From assembly GCA_016286665.1 (NCBI GenBank), contig JAEETX010000001.1, positions 1-64,000 on the forward strand: 64,000 nucleotides of DNA, in the 5' to 3' direction. The notes beneath the pieces were generated by a model. It saw only the letters and a program-made list of their open reading frames with translations. It did not search any database and was not told the origin of the DNA. The stretch comes from Oscillospiraceae bacterium (lineage in GTDB: Bacteria; Bacillota; Clostridia; Oscillospirales; Oscillospiraceae). Position 1 is the stretch's first letter. Each line of letters starts with the position of its first letter. Shown here in pieces: positions 1-10,613 of the stretch. Position numbers and translations under genes: made by a program.

Positions 1-15
1 ACGCTCTTCCGATCT
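1..15. other. Illumina adapter remnant (ACGCTCTTCCGATCT) at contig end
   Basis: Exact 15-nt match to the 3' end of the TruSeq read-1 adapter ...ACACGACGCTCTTCCGATCT. Confidence 0.93.
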
Positions 16-16
16 G

Positions 17-718
17 GGCTGCGGCAGTCTGCGCTCCCTCCGCCTTGCCTGCGCGCCCGCGCTTCTGCGCCGGGGCTTCCTGCGCGCCGGGGCGGAGGTC
101 TGTCCCCCGGAAGCGGGCGTGGCGGAGCTGCGCGCAGACGCGGATGGCTTCACCCTGGAGGCGGTGGACGAACTGGGCCGCGTCTGGCCCTGGGGCATGC
201 TGCTCTGTGCCCTGACGGCAGCGGAGCTGCGCGCCGGGGAAAGGGCCGTGGTCCTCCCCTACGACGCCCCCGCTCTGGCGGAAGCCGTCGCGCAGGCGTA
301 TGACGGCACGGTCTACCGCCTGGAACGGGACGGCGAGGAGGCCAGAAAGCTGCGGCGCGCTTCTCCCTGGTGCCGGGACGCCCTGCACCTGAGCCTGCGC
401 CTGTTTTCCCGCCTGCGGGAGGCCGGGGAGGAAAGGAAGCTCGCTTCGCTCATGGATTCCATGCCGGAATACCACACGCGGGAGGCGGTGCTGCGCCTGG
501 ACGGGCCGGAAACGGCGGTGCTGCGGCGTCTGTCCGGGGACGCGGGTGCGGAAACGGTGTCCGGCGTCCGGCTGCATCAGGGGGCGTGCACCGCCACGGT
601 CCGCCGCCTGGGGGAAGGAAAGCTGCGCATCCTGGCGGAGGGAATGAAAATGGAGGCCGCCGCGGAATTCTGCGACAGCCTCCGAAAAAGGATCGTGCAT
701 TTAGATAAGGAGCGATGA
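17..718 (+). CDS. Phosphoglucomutase/phosphomannomutase-family protein, C-terminal fragment (5' truncated by contig end)
   Basis: Frame is open from base 17 through the 119..718 ORF; C-terminal phosphohexomutase-like sequence ending at TGA 718. Confidence 0.6.
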   Translation, partial: GCGSLRSLRLACAPALLRRGFLRAGAEVCPPEAGVAELRADADGFTLEAVDELGRVWPWGMLLCALTAAELRAGERAVVLPYDAPALAEAVAQAYDGTVYRLERDGEEARKLRRASPWCRDALHLSLRLFSRLREAGEERKLASLMDSMPEYHTREAVLRLDGPETAVLRRLSGDAGAETVSGVRLHQGACTATVRRLGEGKLRILAEGMKMEAAAEFCDSLRKRIVHLDKER

Positions 719-720
719 AA

Positions 721-747
721 ATGGGGCGCTGCTTTGCAGCGCCCCAT
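721..747 (+). terminator. Rho-independent terminator
   Basis: ATGGGGCGCTGC-TTT-GCAGCGCCCCAT, 12-bp perfect arms, then TTTTT. Confidence 0.85.
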
Positions 748-760
748 TTTTATCGACTCG

Positions 761-869
761 GTGATATGCCCGCTTCGCGGGCGTGATATCCCGCTTCGCG
801 GGGTGATATACGGCCTTTGGCCGTGTGATATCGTGCCCGTCGGGCACGGTTAAGGTATCCCCTTCGGGG
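761..869 (+). repeat. GTGATAT-spaced mini-hairpin array (array 1)
   Basis: GTGATAT at 761, 783, 803, 825 alternating with perfect hairpins GCCCGC-TTC-GCGGGC, CCCGC-TTC-GCGGG, ACGGCC-TTT-GGCCGT, CGTGCCC-GTC-GGGCACG, then CCCC-TTC-GGGG. Confidence 0.88.
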
Positions 870-882
870 ATGTTTTTTTACA

Positions 883-3216
<2,334 letters not shown>

Positions 3217-3309
3217 AAATCCACCTTCCTTTCCGGTACCATCGCGTCCCTTGTCGCCGTGATTATATCACCGGCGGCGGACGCGCACAAATCGAAGTAT
3301 TTCCAGCTC

Positions 3310-3999
3310 TTACAGGCCCAGGAAGCTCACCAGGGGGCAGGTATCCATCAGCCATTTCAGCAGGATCGTGCTGTTCACCTTTTCCTCCGGCAGGAACATG
3401 CCCACGAAGCGCAGGAACCAGGCGATGGCAAAGACATAGATGAGGCCCTTGGCCAGCCCCAGCAGGGTGCCCAGCACGCCGCTGATCAGCTCCAGCCCCG
3501 GCAGCTTGAAGGCCAGGTTGAACAGGTTGCCGATCACGGCGAAGACGATGATGAGCAGGATGAACATGATGGCGAAGGTCAGGGCATAGGCCGCCACGAC
3601 GCAGAGCTTATCCACGATGGCCCTGCGCAGCGCGGGTCCGGTTTCCAGTACCTCGGCGGCGATCTCCCGCGTCACGTTTTTGGCGGCGGATTTCATGAAG
3701 CCCACGCCCTCCACCGTCTTCTCGGTCATATCATAGACCCCGGGCTCCTTGCCGCTCTTCGCGTAGGCGTCCTCCGCCGCGGAGCTGGCGGTGTCCACCA
3801 TGCCGGTCACGAAGGGCTCCAGCATCTTCGTGAATTCCCCGGAATAGGTGTCGGCCAGGATATCCGCCGCGTAGACGGAGAACAATACGGCGCACAGGGC
3901 CAGGATGCCGGCGATCAGGCCGTTGCGGAAGCCCCGCCAGGCGCAGAGGATGATGATCAGCAGAAGTACAAGATCGATGACCCAGTGGATCCAATTCAT
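3310..3999 (-). CDS. CvpA family membrane protein
   Basis: 229 aa, N-terminal MNWIHWVIDLVLLLIIILCAWRGFRNGLI typical of CvpA. Confidence 0.8.
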   Translation of the reverse strand: MNWIHWVIDLVLLLIIILCAWRGFRNGLIAGILALCAVLFSVYAADILADTYSGEFTKMLEPFVTGMVDTASSAAEDAYAKSGKEPGVYDMTEKTVEGVGFMKSAAKNVTREIAAEVLETGPALRRAIVDKLCVVAAYALTFAIMFILLIIVFAVIGNLFNLAFKLPGLELISGVLGTLLGLAKGLIYVFAIAWFLRFVGMFLPEEKVNSTILLKWLMDTCPLVSFLGL

Positions 4000-4012
4000 G
4001 TTTCATGCCTCC

Positions 4013-5086
4013 CTATGGTTCATAGACGGCAGCCCTGCCGCCGGAAATGATCACGGCGCTCCCGTCGGAGCGCATCACCGCCGCCTGGATGCCCGCGGTA
4101 TCCTCCAGGCTGCCGGTCACTCGGAATTCGTCGTCGTACAGCACCGTTTCATCCGCATAGCGGACGGCGATGTACTTCCCCGCAGCGCTGACGCTCTCGG
4201 TCTCGGCGCTGATCTCCAGGCTGCGCAGGAGATTGCCCGCCGTGTCCGCCATGAGGATGCGGCCGGTGTTCCCGGCCTTATAGCGCCCCAGGAGCAGGAC
4301 GGCGAAGCCCTCGCCCGAAGCGTAGCCCTTCAGGTATTCCCCGTCGAAGGACAGCTCCCCCAGGAGCTTCCCGTCGTCCTTCAGGAAGGCCGCCCCGTCC
4401 GTGGAGACCAGCATCAGCCTGCCGTCGGACAGATACTCCAGATCAAAACAGCTGCGGCCCTCGCTCCGGTATTCGGCATAGAGCTTTTCGCTGTCGGTGT
4501 TGTAAACGGTGACGCTGCTGCCCTCCGCCGTCAGGCTGAGGATGGCCACCCGGCGGGAATCCGGGGAAATATCCGCGTCCATGGGATAGCCGCTGCCCAC
4601 ATAGACACGGTAGACCTCGCTGTTGAGCTTGTCGATCACGGTGACCGAGCCCTTGTAGCCGATCTCTCCGGCCAGGACGACCGCCGTGCCCTCGTCGTTC
4701 ATATCCGCGGCGGTGACGCCGCCGGAAAAGTTCAGATCGGCGGCCCCCTCCGGACGGAGGAAGGTGATGCCCGCGCCCCCCTCGCTCCACACGGCGGCGC
4801 AGCTCTCCGCACCGGCGATCTGGAGCTCCGTATAGCTGCGGGAAGCGGTGCAGAGGGTCTCCCCGCTGCGCCCGTAGAGGCGGCAGGAGATATCCGAGAC
4901 CGCCGCGAAGCCGCTGCCGGCGGCGGCGAAGCGGGCGTTTTCATAGCCCAGGAGATCGGCGCTGAAGCCGGAATTATCCTTCTTGTTCATCCGGCTCCCG
5001 ATCACGCCGGAGGCGGCCAGGACCGCGACGGCCAGGACGACCAGGCCGATCAGTATCCTTCCCATGATCCTGCCGGGTTTTTTCAT
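4013..5086 (-). CDS. Membrane-anchored beta-propeller-like protein (DUF5711-like)
   Basis: 357 aa, N-terminal TM anchor, repeated beta-strand pattern; 4-bp overlap with truA. Confidence 0.55.
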   Translation of the reverse strand: MKKPGRIMGRILIGLVVLAVAVLAASGVIGSRMNKKDNSGFSADLLGYENARFAAAGSGFAAVSDISCRLYGRSGETLCTASRSYTELQIAGAESCAAVWSEGGAGITFLRPEGAADLNFSGGVTAADMNDEGTAVVLAGEIGYKGSVTVIDKLNSEVYRVYVGSGYPMDADISPDSRRVAILSLTAEGSSVTVYNTDSEKLYAEYRSEGRSCFDLEYLSDGRLMLVSTDGAAFLKDDGKLLGELSFDGEYLKGYASGEGFAVLLLGRYKAGNTGRILMADTAGNLLRSLEISAETESVSAAGKYIAVRYADETVLYDDEFRVTGSLEDTAGIQAAVMRSDGSAVIISGGRAAVYEP

Positions 5087-5847
5087 CCCTCCATCAGCCT
5101 CCCTGCCGCGCCGGGATAGCGCACATCCGTCATATACAGCCCCTGGGGCGGCACGGTGGGGCCGGCAAGGCAGCGGTCGCCGGAATCCAGGATGCGGGGG
5201 ATATCCTCCGGCGAAAGCTTCCCGATGGACGCATAGACCACCGTGCCCACCATGGCGCGGGCCATATTGTAGAGGAACCCGCTGGCCGCGATCCGGAAGG
5301 AGAACAGCGCCCCCTCCCGCTCCACCGCGAACTCGTAAACGGTCCTCACCGTCGTCTTCACATTGGTGCCCACGCTGCGCACGGCGGCAAAATCATGGGT
5401 GCCCAGAAAGCCCGCCGCCGCCCGGCGCATCACATCCAGGTCCAGCGCCTCCGGGCGATACCAGACCCGCCGCAGCTCAAAGGGGTCCCGATAGCCGCCG
5501 GAGCGGATATAATATGTGTATTCCTTCCTGGTGCAGGAAAACACGGCGTGAAAATCCTCCTCCACGGCGCAGGCGCCGGAAACCGCCACGTCGTGGGGCA
5601 GCAGGGCGTTGACCGCCAGGGGCAGCCGGTCCAGGGGGATGGCGCCCCGGGTCCGGAAATTCGCCAGATACTTCCTGGCGTGGACCCCCGCGTCCGTCCG
5701 CCCGCAGCCGGTGACATGGATTTCTTCCTTATACAGGCGGCTCAGGGCCTTTTCCAGCGTTTCCTGCACGGTGAGGGCGTTATGCTGCCGCTGCCAGCCG
5801 TGGTAGGCGGAGCCGTCGTAGCCCAGCCGGAGCGCGACGTAGTTCAC
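5083..5847 (-). CDS. truA: tRNA pseudouridine(38-40) synthase TruA
   Basis: 254 aa; YDGSAYHGWQRQ, GCGRTDAGVHA motifs. Confidence 0.95.
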   Translation of the reverse strand: MNYVALRLGYDGSAYHGWQRQHNALTVQETLEKALSRLYKEEIHVTGCGRTDAGVHARKYLANFRTRGAIPLDRLPLAVNALLPHDVAVSGACAVEEDFHAVFSCTRKEYTYYIRSGGYRDPFELRRVWYRPEALDLDVMRRAAAGFLGTHDFAAVRSVGTNVKTTVRTVYEFAVEREGALFSFRIAASGFLYNMARAMVGTVVYASIGKLSPEDIPRILDSGDRCLAGPTVPPQGLYMTDVRYPGAAGRLMEG

Positions 5848-6650
5848 AGCCCCAGCCTCCGCAGCAGGATCGTCAGGACCAGCAGCGCCGCGCCGCAGCC
5901 CAGGGCGATCCAGTCCCGCCCGGCCATTTTCAGCACCTTCATCTTGGTGCGGCCCTCGCCGCCGTGGTAGCAGCGGCTCTCCATGGCGGTGGCCAGCTCG
6001 TCGGCCCGGCGGAAGGCGCTGATGAACAGGGGCACCAGCAGGGGCAGCATGGCCTTGGCCTTCTGGATGAGGTTGCCGGTGTCGAACTCCGCCCCTCTGG
6101 CCTTCTGGGCGTTCATGATCTTGTCCGTCTCCTCGATCAGCGTGGGGATGAAGCGCAGGGCGATGGACATCATCATGCTCAGCTCATGGACCGGAACATG
6201 GAGCTTTTTCAGGGGATTCATCAGCTTTTCCATGCCGTCGGTCAGCTGCAGGGGCGAGGTGGTGTAGGTCAGCAGAAGGGTGCCCGTGATGAGCATCATG
6301 ATCCGCAGGGCCATGACGGCGGCGGTGCGCACGCCCTCCCAATAGATGCGGATGCGCCAGAAACTCACCAGCAGCCTTTCCCCCCGGGTGTAGAACAGAT
6401 TCAGGATCGCCGTGATCAGGATCAGCACCACCAGGGGCTTCAGGCCGCTGAGGATGGCCTTCAGGCGGATGCGGCTGAGGGCGATGCAGATGACCAGGAA
6501 CAGAAAGACCAGGCCGTAGGACACATAGCTTTTGGCGATGAACAGCAGGACGATATAGAGGATCGTCAGGATCAGCTTCGTGCGGGGGTCCAGCCGGTGG
6601 ACGACGGTATCGCCGGGGAAATACTGGCCCAGGGTGATGTCCTTAAGCAC
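5844..6650 (-). CDS. ecfT: Energy-coupling factor transporter transmembrane protein EcfT
   Basis: 268 aa, multi-TM, HRLDPRTKL start and AQKARGAEF coupling motif. Confidence 0.93.
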   Translation of the reverse strand: MLKDITLGQYFPGDTVVHRLDPRTKLILTILYIVLLFIAKSYVSYGLVFLFLVICIALSRIRLKAILSGLKPLVVLILITAILNLFYTRGERLLVSFWRIRIYWEGVRTAAVMALRIMMLITGTLLLTYTTSPLQLTDGMEKLMNPLKKLHVPVHELSMMMSIALRFIPTLIEETDKIMNAQKARGAEFDTGNLIQKAKAMLPLLVPLFISAFRRADELATAMESRCYHGGEGRTKMKVLKMAGRDWIALGCGAALLVLTILLRRLGL

Positions 6651-7509
6651 CGGCGACGCCCCCCTTCAGGCCCAGCAGGACCTCCACGGCCCTGTCCACG
6701 GTGTAGACGCCGTCCTCCACGGGAAGGCCCCGCTGCTTCAGGATCGACATGACCTTGGCGACGCTGGGGACCGTGAGGCCGATGCGCTCCAGCTCCTCCA
6801 CATGGCGGAAGACCTGGGCGGGCGGGCCGTCCAGAGCGATATGCCCCTTGCTGAAAACCACCAGACGGGTGGCGAAGCGGGCGATATCCTCCATGCTGTG
6901 GGTGATGTAGATGACCGTTCCGTTGACGGCGGCGTGGTAGCGGCGGATATTGTAGATGATCTCCTCCCGCCCGCGGGGGTCCAGCCCCGCCGTGGGCTCA
7001 TCCAGGATCAGCACGTCGGGCCGCATGGCGATGACGCCGGCGATGGCGGCGCGCCGCTTCTGCCCGCCGGAGAGGTCGAAGGGAGATTTGTCCAGCAGCT
7101 CCGGCTCCAGGCCCACGAAATCCGCGGCCTCCAGGACCCGCCGTTCGATCTCCTCCTTATCCAGCTTCATGTTCTTCGGCCCGTAGGCGATGTCCGCCCG
7201 GACCGTTTCTTCAAAGAGCTGGTATTCCGGGTACTGGAACACCAGCCCCACCTTGCTCCGCACCTGCCGGATGCGCCCGGGCGAGGAAAAGATCTCCTCC
7301 CCCTCCACCAGCACGCTGCCGGAGGTGGGCTTCAGCAGCCCGTTCAGGTGCTGCACGAAGGTGGATTTTCCGGAACCGGTATGGCCGATGATGCCGATGA
7401 ACTCCCCTCTGGACGCGGAAAAATCCACGTCCTCCACGGCAACGTGTTCAAACGGGGTGCCCGCGCTGTAGACATGCGTCAGCTTTTTTGTTTCGATGAG
7501 CGGCGTCAA
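6643..7509 (-). CDS. ecfA2: Energy-coupling factor transporter ATPase EcfA2
   Basis: Walker A GHTGSGKSTFVQHLNGLL, LSGGQKRR, DEPTAGLDP; TTG start at 7509 overlapping the ecfA1 stop is more likely than the 7554 start in the ORF track. Confidence 0.9.
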   Translation of the reverse strand: MTPLIETKKLTHVYSAGTPFEHVAVEDVDFSASRGEFIGIIGHTGSGKSTFVQHLNGLLKPTSGSVLVEGEEIFSSPGRIRQVRSKVGLVFQYPEYQLFEETVRADIAYGPKNMKLDKEEIERRVLEAADFVGLEPELLDKSPFDLSGGQKRRAAIAGVIAMRPDVLILDEPTAGLDPRGREEIIYNIRRYHAAVNGTVIYITHSMEDIARFATRLVVFSKGHIALDGPPAQVFRHVEELERIGLTVPSVAKVMSILKQRGLPVEDGVYTVDRAVEVLLGLKGGVAGA

Positions 7510-8357
7510 GCTTTCCGGTCTCCTTTGAAATACTGATACAGCGCCTCGGCGCATTCCTCCACGGTCAGCGCGTCCAGCGGCACGTCGCAGCCCCGCTTTT
7601 TCAGGGCGTACAGCAGCCCCACCGTGGCGGGGACGTCCAATCCGTTATGGCGCATCAGCTCCACCCGGGGGAAAACCTCCTTCGGCGTCCCGTCGGCGAT
7701 GATCTCCCCGTCGGACATGACGATGAGGCGGTCGGCCCCGATGCACTCGTCCATATGGTGGGTGATGAGGACCACGGTGATGCCCAGCTCCCGGTTCAGG
7801 CGGTGGACGGTGTCCAGCACCTCCCGCCGGCCCGCGGGGTCCAGCATGGCGGTGGGCTCGTCCAGCACGATGCAGCGGGGGCGCATGGCCACGATGCCCG
7901 CGATGGCCACCCGCTGCTTCTGGCCGCCGGAGAGGAGGTGGGGGGCGTGGGTGCGGTATTCGTACATACCCACGTCCTTCAGGGCTTCGTCCACCCGCCT
8001 GCGTATCTCCTCCGAGGGGACGCCCATGTTCTCCGGCCCGAAGGCCACGTCGTCCTCCACCACGTTGGCGACGATCTGATTGTCCGGGTTCTGGAACACC
8101 ATGCCCACGGTGCGCCGGATATCCAGCAGCTTCTCCTCGTCCGCGGAGTCCATGCCGTCGATCCAGACCTTGCCGCCGGTGGGCAGGAGGATGCCGTTGA
8201 GGTGCTTGGCGAAGGTGCTTTTCCCGGAGCCGTTGTGGCCCAGGACCGCCACGAAGGAGCCGGAGGCGATGCCGATATCCAGGGATTTCAGGATGGGCTC
8301 CCCTTCGCTTTCCGGGTCATAGCTGAAAACCAGCTTTTCCGTTTGGATGATGTTCAT
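7506..8357 (-). CDS. ecfA1: Energy-coupling factor transporter ATPase EcfA1
   Basis: 283 aa; GHNGSGKSTFAKHLNGIL, LSGGQKQRVAIAG, DEPTAMLDP. Confidence 0.93.
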   Translation of the reverse strand: MNIIQTEKLVFSYDPESEGEPILKSLDIGIASGSFVAVLGHNGSGKSTFAKHLNGILLPTGGKVWIDGMDSADEEKLLDIRRTVGMVFQNPDNQIVANVVEDDVAFGPENMGVPSEEIRRRVDEALKDVGMYEYRTHAPHLLSGGQKQRVAIAGIVAMRPRCIVLDEPTAMLDPAGRREVLDTVHRLNRELGITVVLITHHMDECIGADRLIVMSDGEIIADGTPKEVFPRVELMRHNGLDVPATVGLLYALKKRGCDVPLDALTVEECAEALYQYFKGDRKA

Positions 8358-8370
8358 GATATCCTCGATA

Positions 8371-9252
8371 TTATGCCAGCCAGCGGCAGGCAGCGCCGCA
8401 GGGCAGGATCAGGCCGCTTTTGGTCACGGGCAGGCCCAGCTCCTGACTGTCGCTTTTCCCGCCCCAGCGGGAGGAAAACACGGTCTCCGTCAGGTAGGTC
8501 AGCACCGAGGGGCTGAGGCCGGTGGTGTAGGAGCTGATGAGCACGAACAGGGGTTTTTCGCTGAGAACGCCGGCGCAGAGCTGCAGGAAATCCCACAGGC
8601 TGTCCTCCAGCTTCCACACTTCCCCCGTGGGGCCCCGTCCGTAGGAGGGCGGGTCCATGATGATGGCGTCGTAGGTCTTGCCCCGCCGGATCTCCTTCTC
8701 CACGAATTTGCGGCAGTCGTCCACGATCCAGCGGACGGGCTTTTCGGAAAGGCCCGAGGCGGCGGCGTTCTCCTTCGCCCAGGCCACCATGCCCTTTGCC
8801 GCGTCCACATGGCAGACGCTGGCCCCCGCCGCCGCGGCCGCCAGGGTGGCCGCCCCGGTGTAGGCGAAGAGATTCAGCACGCGGATATTTCTGCCCGCAT
8901 GGCGGACCGCGTCGTCGATGAAGGCCCAGTTGGCCGCCTGCTCCGGAAAGATGCCGGTGTGCTTGAAATTCATGAGCTTGATGTTGAAGGTGAGGTTGCC
9001 CTCCCGTATCTGCCAGGAATCGGGCACATCCGATTTCGTCCATCGGCCGCCCCCGGATTCGGAGCGGCGGTAGACCGCGTCCGCCCGGTCCCAATCCCGG
9101 TCCCGGGGGGTCTGCCAGATGGCCTGGGGATCGGGGCGGCGGAGGATATACCTTCCCCACCGCTCCAGCTTTTCCCCGCCGGAGCAGTCCAGAAGCTCAT
9201 AGTCCTTCCAGTGTCCGCTGACCCACATACCCAGCCTCCGCCAAATACGCAT
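8371..9252 (-). CDS. Class I SAM-dependent (RlmI-like) methyltransferase
   Basis: 293 aa; NLFAYTGAATLAAAAAGASVCHVDAAK, IIMDPPSYGRG. Confidence 0.88.
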   Translation of the reverse strand: MRIWRRLGMWVSGHWKDYELLDCSGGEKLERWGRYILRRPDPQAIWQTPRDRDWDRADAVYRRSESGGGRWTKSDVPDSWQIREGNLTFNIKLMNFKHTGIFPEQAANWAFIDDAVRHAGRNIRVLNLFAYTGAATLAAAAAGASVCHVDAAKGMVAWAKENAAASGLSEKPVRWIVDDCRKFVEKEIRRGKTYDAIIMDPPSYGRGPTGEVWKLEDSLWDFLQLCAGVLSEKPLFVLISSYTTGLSPSVLTYLTETVFSSRWGGKSDSQELGLPVTKSGLILPCGAACRWLA

Positions 9253-9371
9253 AGCTCAAGTGATTTTAGAGTATAACACAAAGCCAAACAGTTCGCAAAT
9301 GGATTTTTCATTTTTACACGGGGTTCACAATTGGGCAGAGGAATAACGACGGAAACTCCGATTTCCATCAT

Positions 9372-9459
9372 CCCCGGAGGGGATACCATAGCCGTGCCCA
9401 AAGGGCGCGATATCACACGGCCTTCGGCCGTATTTCACCCCGCGAAGCAGGTATATCAC
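9372..9459 (-). repeat. GTGATAT-spaced mini-hairpin array (array 2), homologous to array 1
   Basis: ATATCAC/ATTTCAC (rc of GTGATAT/GTGAAAT) at 9410, 9432, 9453; same hairpin order as array 1 when read on minus strand. Confidence 0.88.
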
Positions 9460-9460
9460 T

Positions 9461-9489
9461 GGGGGGCGCTGCAATCTGCAACGCCCCCC
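9461..9489 (-). terminator. Terminator hairpin downstream of ispA
   Basis: GGGGGGCGcTGCA-ATC-TGCAaCGCCCCCC stem-loop just after the ispA stop. Confidence 0.65.
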
Positions 9490-9514
9490 TTGCTCTGCCC
9501 CGGTCATACCGCGT

Positions 9515-10378
9515 TCAGTTTTTGCGCCCTGCCAGCTGTTCCGTGAGCCAGATCAGAAAACCCGGCGCGCCGAATTCTTTTCGCAGGATGCCCACGGCCT
9601 CCTCCGTTCTGACGCGCACCATCTCCCGGCAGTAGTCCGCGCCCCGCAGGGACAGGAGGGTGGATTTCCCGTTCTTCTCGTCGGAGCCCACCGGCTTCCC
9701 CAATTCCGGGGTGCTGCTCTCCACATCCAGCAGATCGTCCCGCAGCTGGAAGGCGACGCCCATGGCCCGGCCGCAGGCGTCGGCGGCGGGGAGCTTGTCC
9801 CAGCTATCGGCGCAGACGCAGCCCATCATGCAGGCCGCGGCGATGAGGGAGGCCGTCTTGCCGTCGTTGAGGGCGTTGATCTCCTCCTCCGACAGGCGCC
9901 GGTCTTCCCCGTCCAGGTCCAGAAACTGGCCGCCGCAGATGCCCCGCCAGCCGGCGGCCTCCGCCAGGATGCGCGCCGCCTCCGCCCGGACCGGGGCGCT
10001 CAGGCCGCTGCGCAGGATGGCGGCATAGGCTTCCGCCTGGAGGGCGTCCCCCGCCAGGAGGGCCAGCCACTCCCCGTAGACCACGTGGTTCGTGGGCTTT
10101 CCCCGCCGCAGCTCGTCGTCGTCCATGGCGGGCAGATCGTCGTGGATCAGGGAGGAGGTGTGCAGCATCTCGATGGCGCAGGCGGCGTCCAGCGCCTGGG
10201 AAGCTTCTCCCCCGCAGGCGCGGCAGAATTCCAGCACCAGGGTGGGCCGCAGCCGCTTGCCCCCCGCCAGGAGGCTGTAGCGCATGGCCTCCGTCAGCCG
10301 GTCCTTCCGGGGCAGCAGCGCATCCAGCCTTGCTTCCACAAGAAGCTTGTCCGCAGTCAGGATCCCTTCATTCTCCAA
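9515..10378 (-). CDS. ispA: Polyprenyl (farnesyl/geranyl) diphosphate synthase
   Basis: 287 aa; GGKRLRPTLVLE, LIHDDLPAMDDDELRRGKPTNH, LRDDLLD. Confidence 0.93.
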   Translation of the reverse strand: MENEGILTADKLLVEARLDALLPRKDRLTEAMRYSLLAGGKRLRPTLVLEFCRACGGEASQALDAACAIEMLHTSSLIHDDLPAMDDDELRRGKPTNHVVYGEWLALLAGDALQAEAYAAILRSGLSAPVRAEAARILAEAAGWRGICGGQFLDLDGEDRRLSEEEINALNDGKTASLIAAACMMGCVCADSWDKLPAADACGRAMGVAFQLRDDLLDVESSTPELGKPVGSDEKNGKSTLLSLRGADYCREMVRVRTEEAVGILRKEFGAPGFLIWLTEQLAGRKN

Positions 10379-10613
10379 GGTCGAACTCCGTTTCCGCCGG
10401 CGCGCCGTCCGCCCCCTTGGAGAGGACGACTACCTTCTTCTCCGCCTCGTTGAGCATTTCGTCGCAGCTCTGGGCCAGCCTCGTGCCCTCCTCAAAGAGC
10501 CGGATGGCGTCCTCCAGGGGCGCGTCCCCCTTTTCCAGCAGGCGGACGATCTCCTCCAGCCGCAGCATGCTCTCCTCGAAGCCGGGGGTATTTTTCTTTT
10601 CAGCGTCCATCAT
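10368..10613 (-). CDS. xseB: Exodeoxyribonuclease VII small subunit
   Basis: 81 aa; FEESMLRLEEIVRLLEKGDAPLEDAIRLFEEG; overlaps xseA and ispA. Confidence 0.93.
   Translation of the reverse strand: MMDAEKKNTPGFEESMLRLEEIVRLLEKGDAPLEDAIRLFEEGTRLAQSCDEMLNEAEKKVVVLSKGADGAPAETEFDLGE

Noticed and set aside
370-708. 112-aa ORF in the phosphohexomutase gene
   Set aside because: Out-of-frame translation (Gly/Pro/Ala/Arg-rich) of a better supported coding frame.
761-869. Possible CRISPR array from repeated GTGATAT units
   Set aside because: Repeat unit is only 7 bp, the intervals are 13-17-bp self-complementary hairpins rather than ~30-bp unique spacers, and no cas genes are present.
3217-3309. Possible CtsR operator upstream of the clpE-like gene
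   Set aside because: No tandem GGTCAAA heptamers found in the upstream region.
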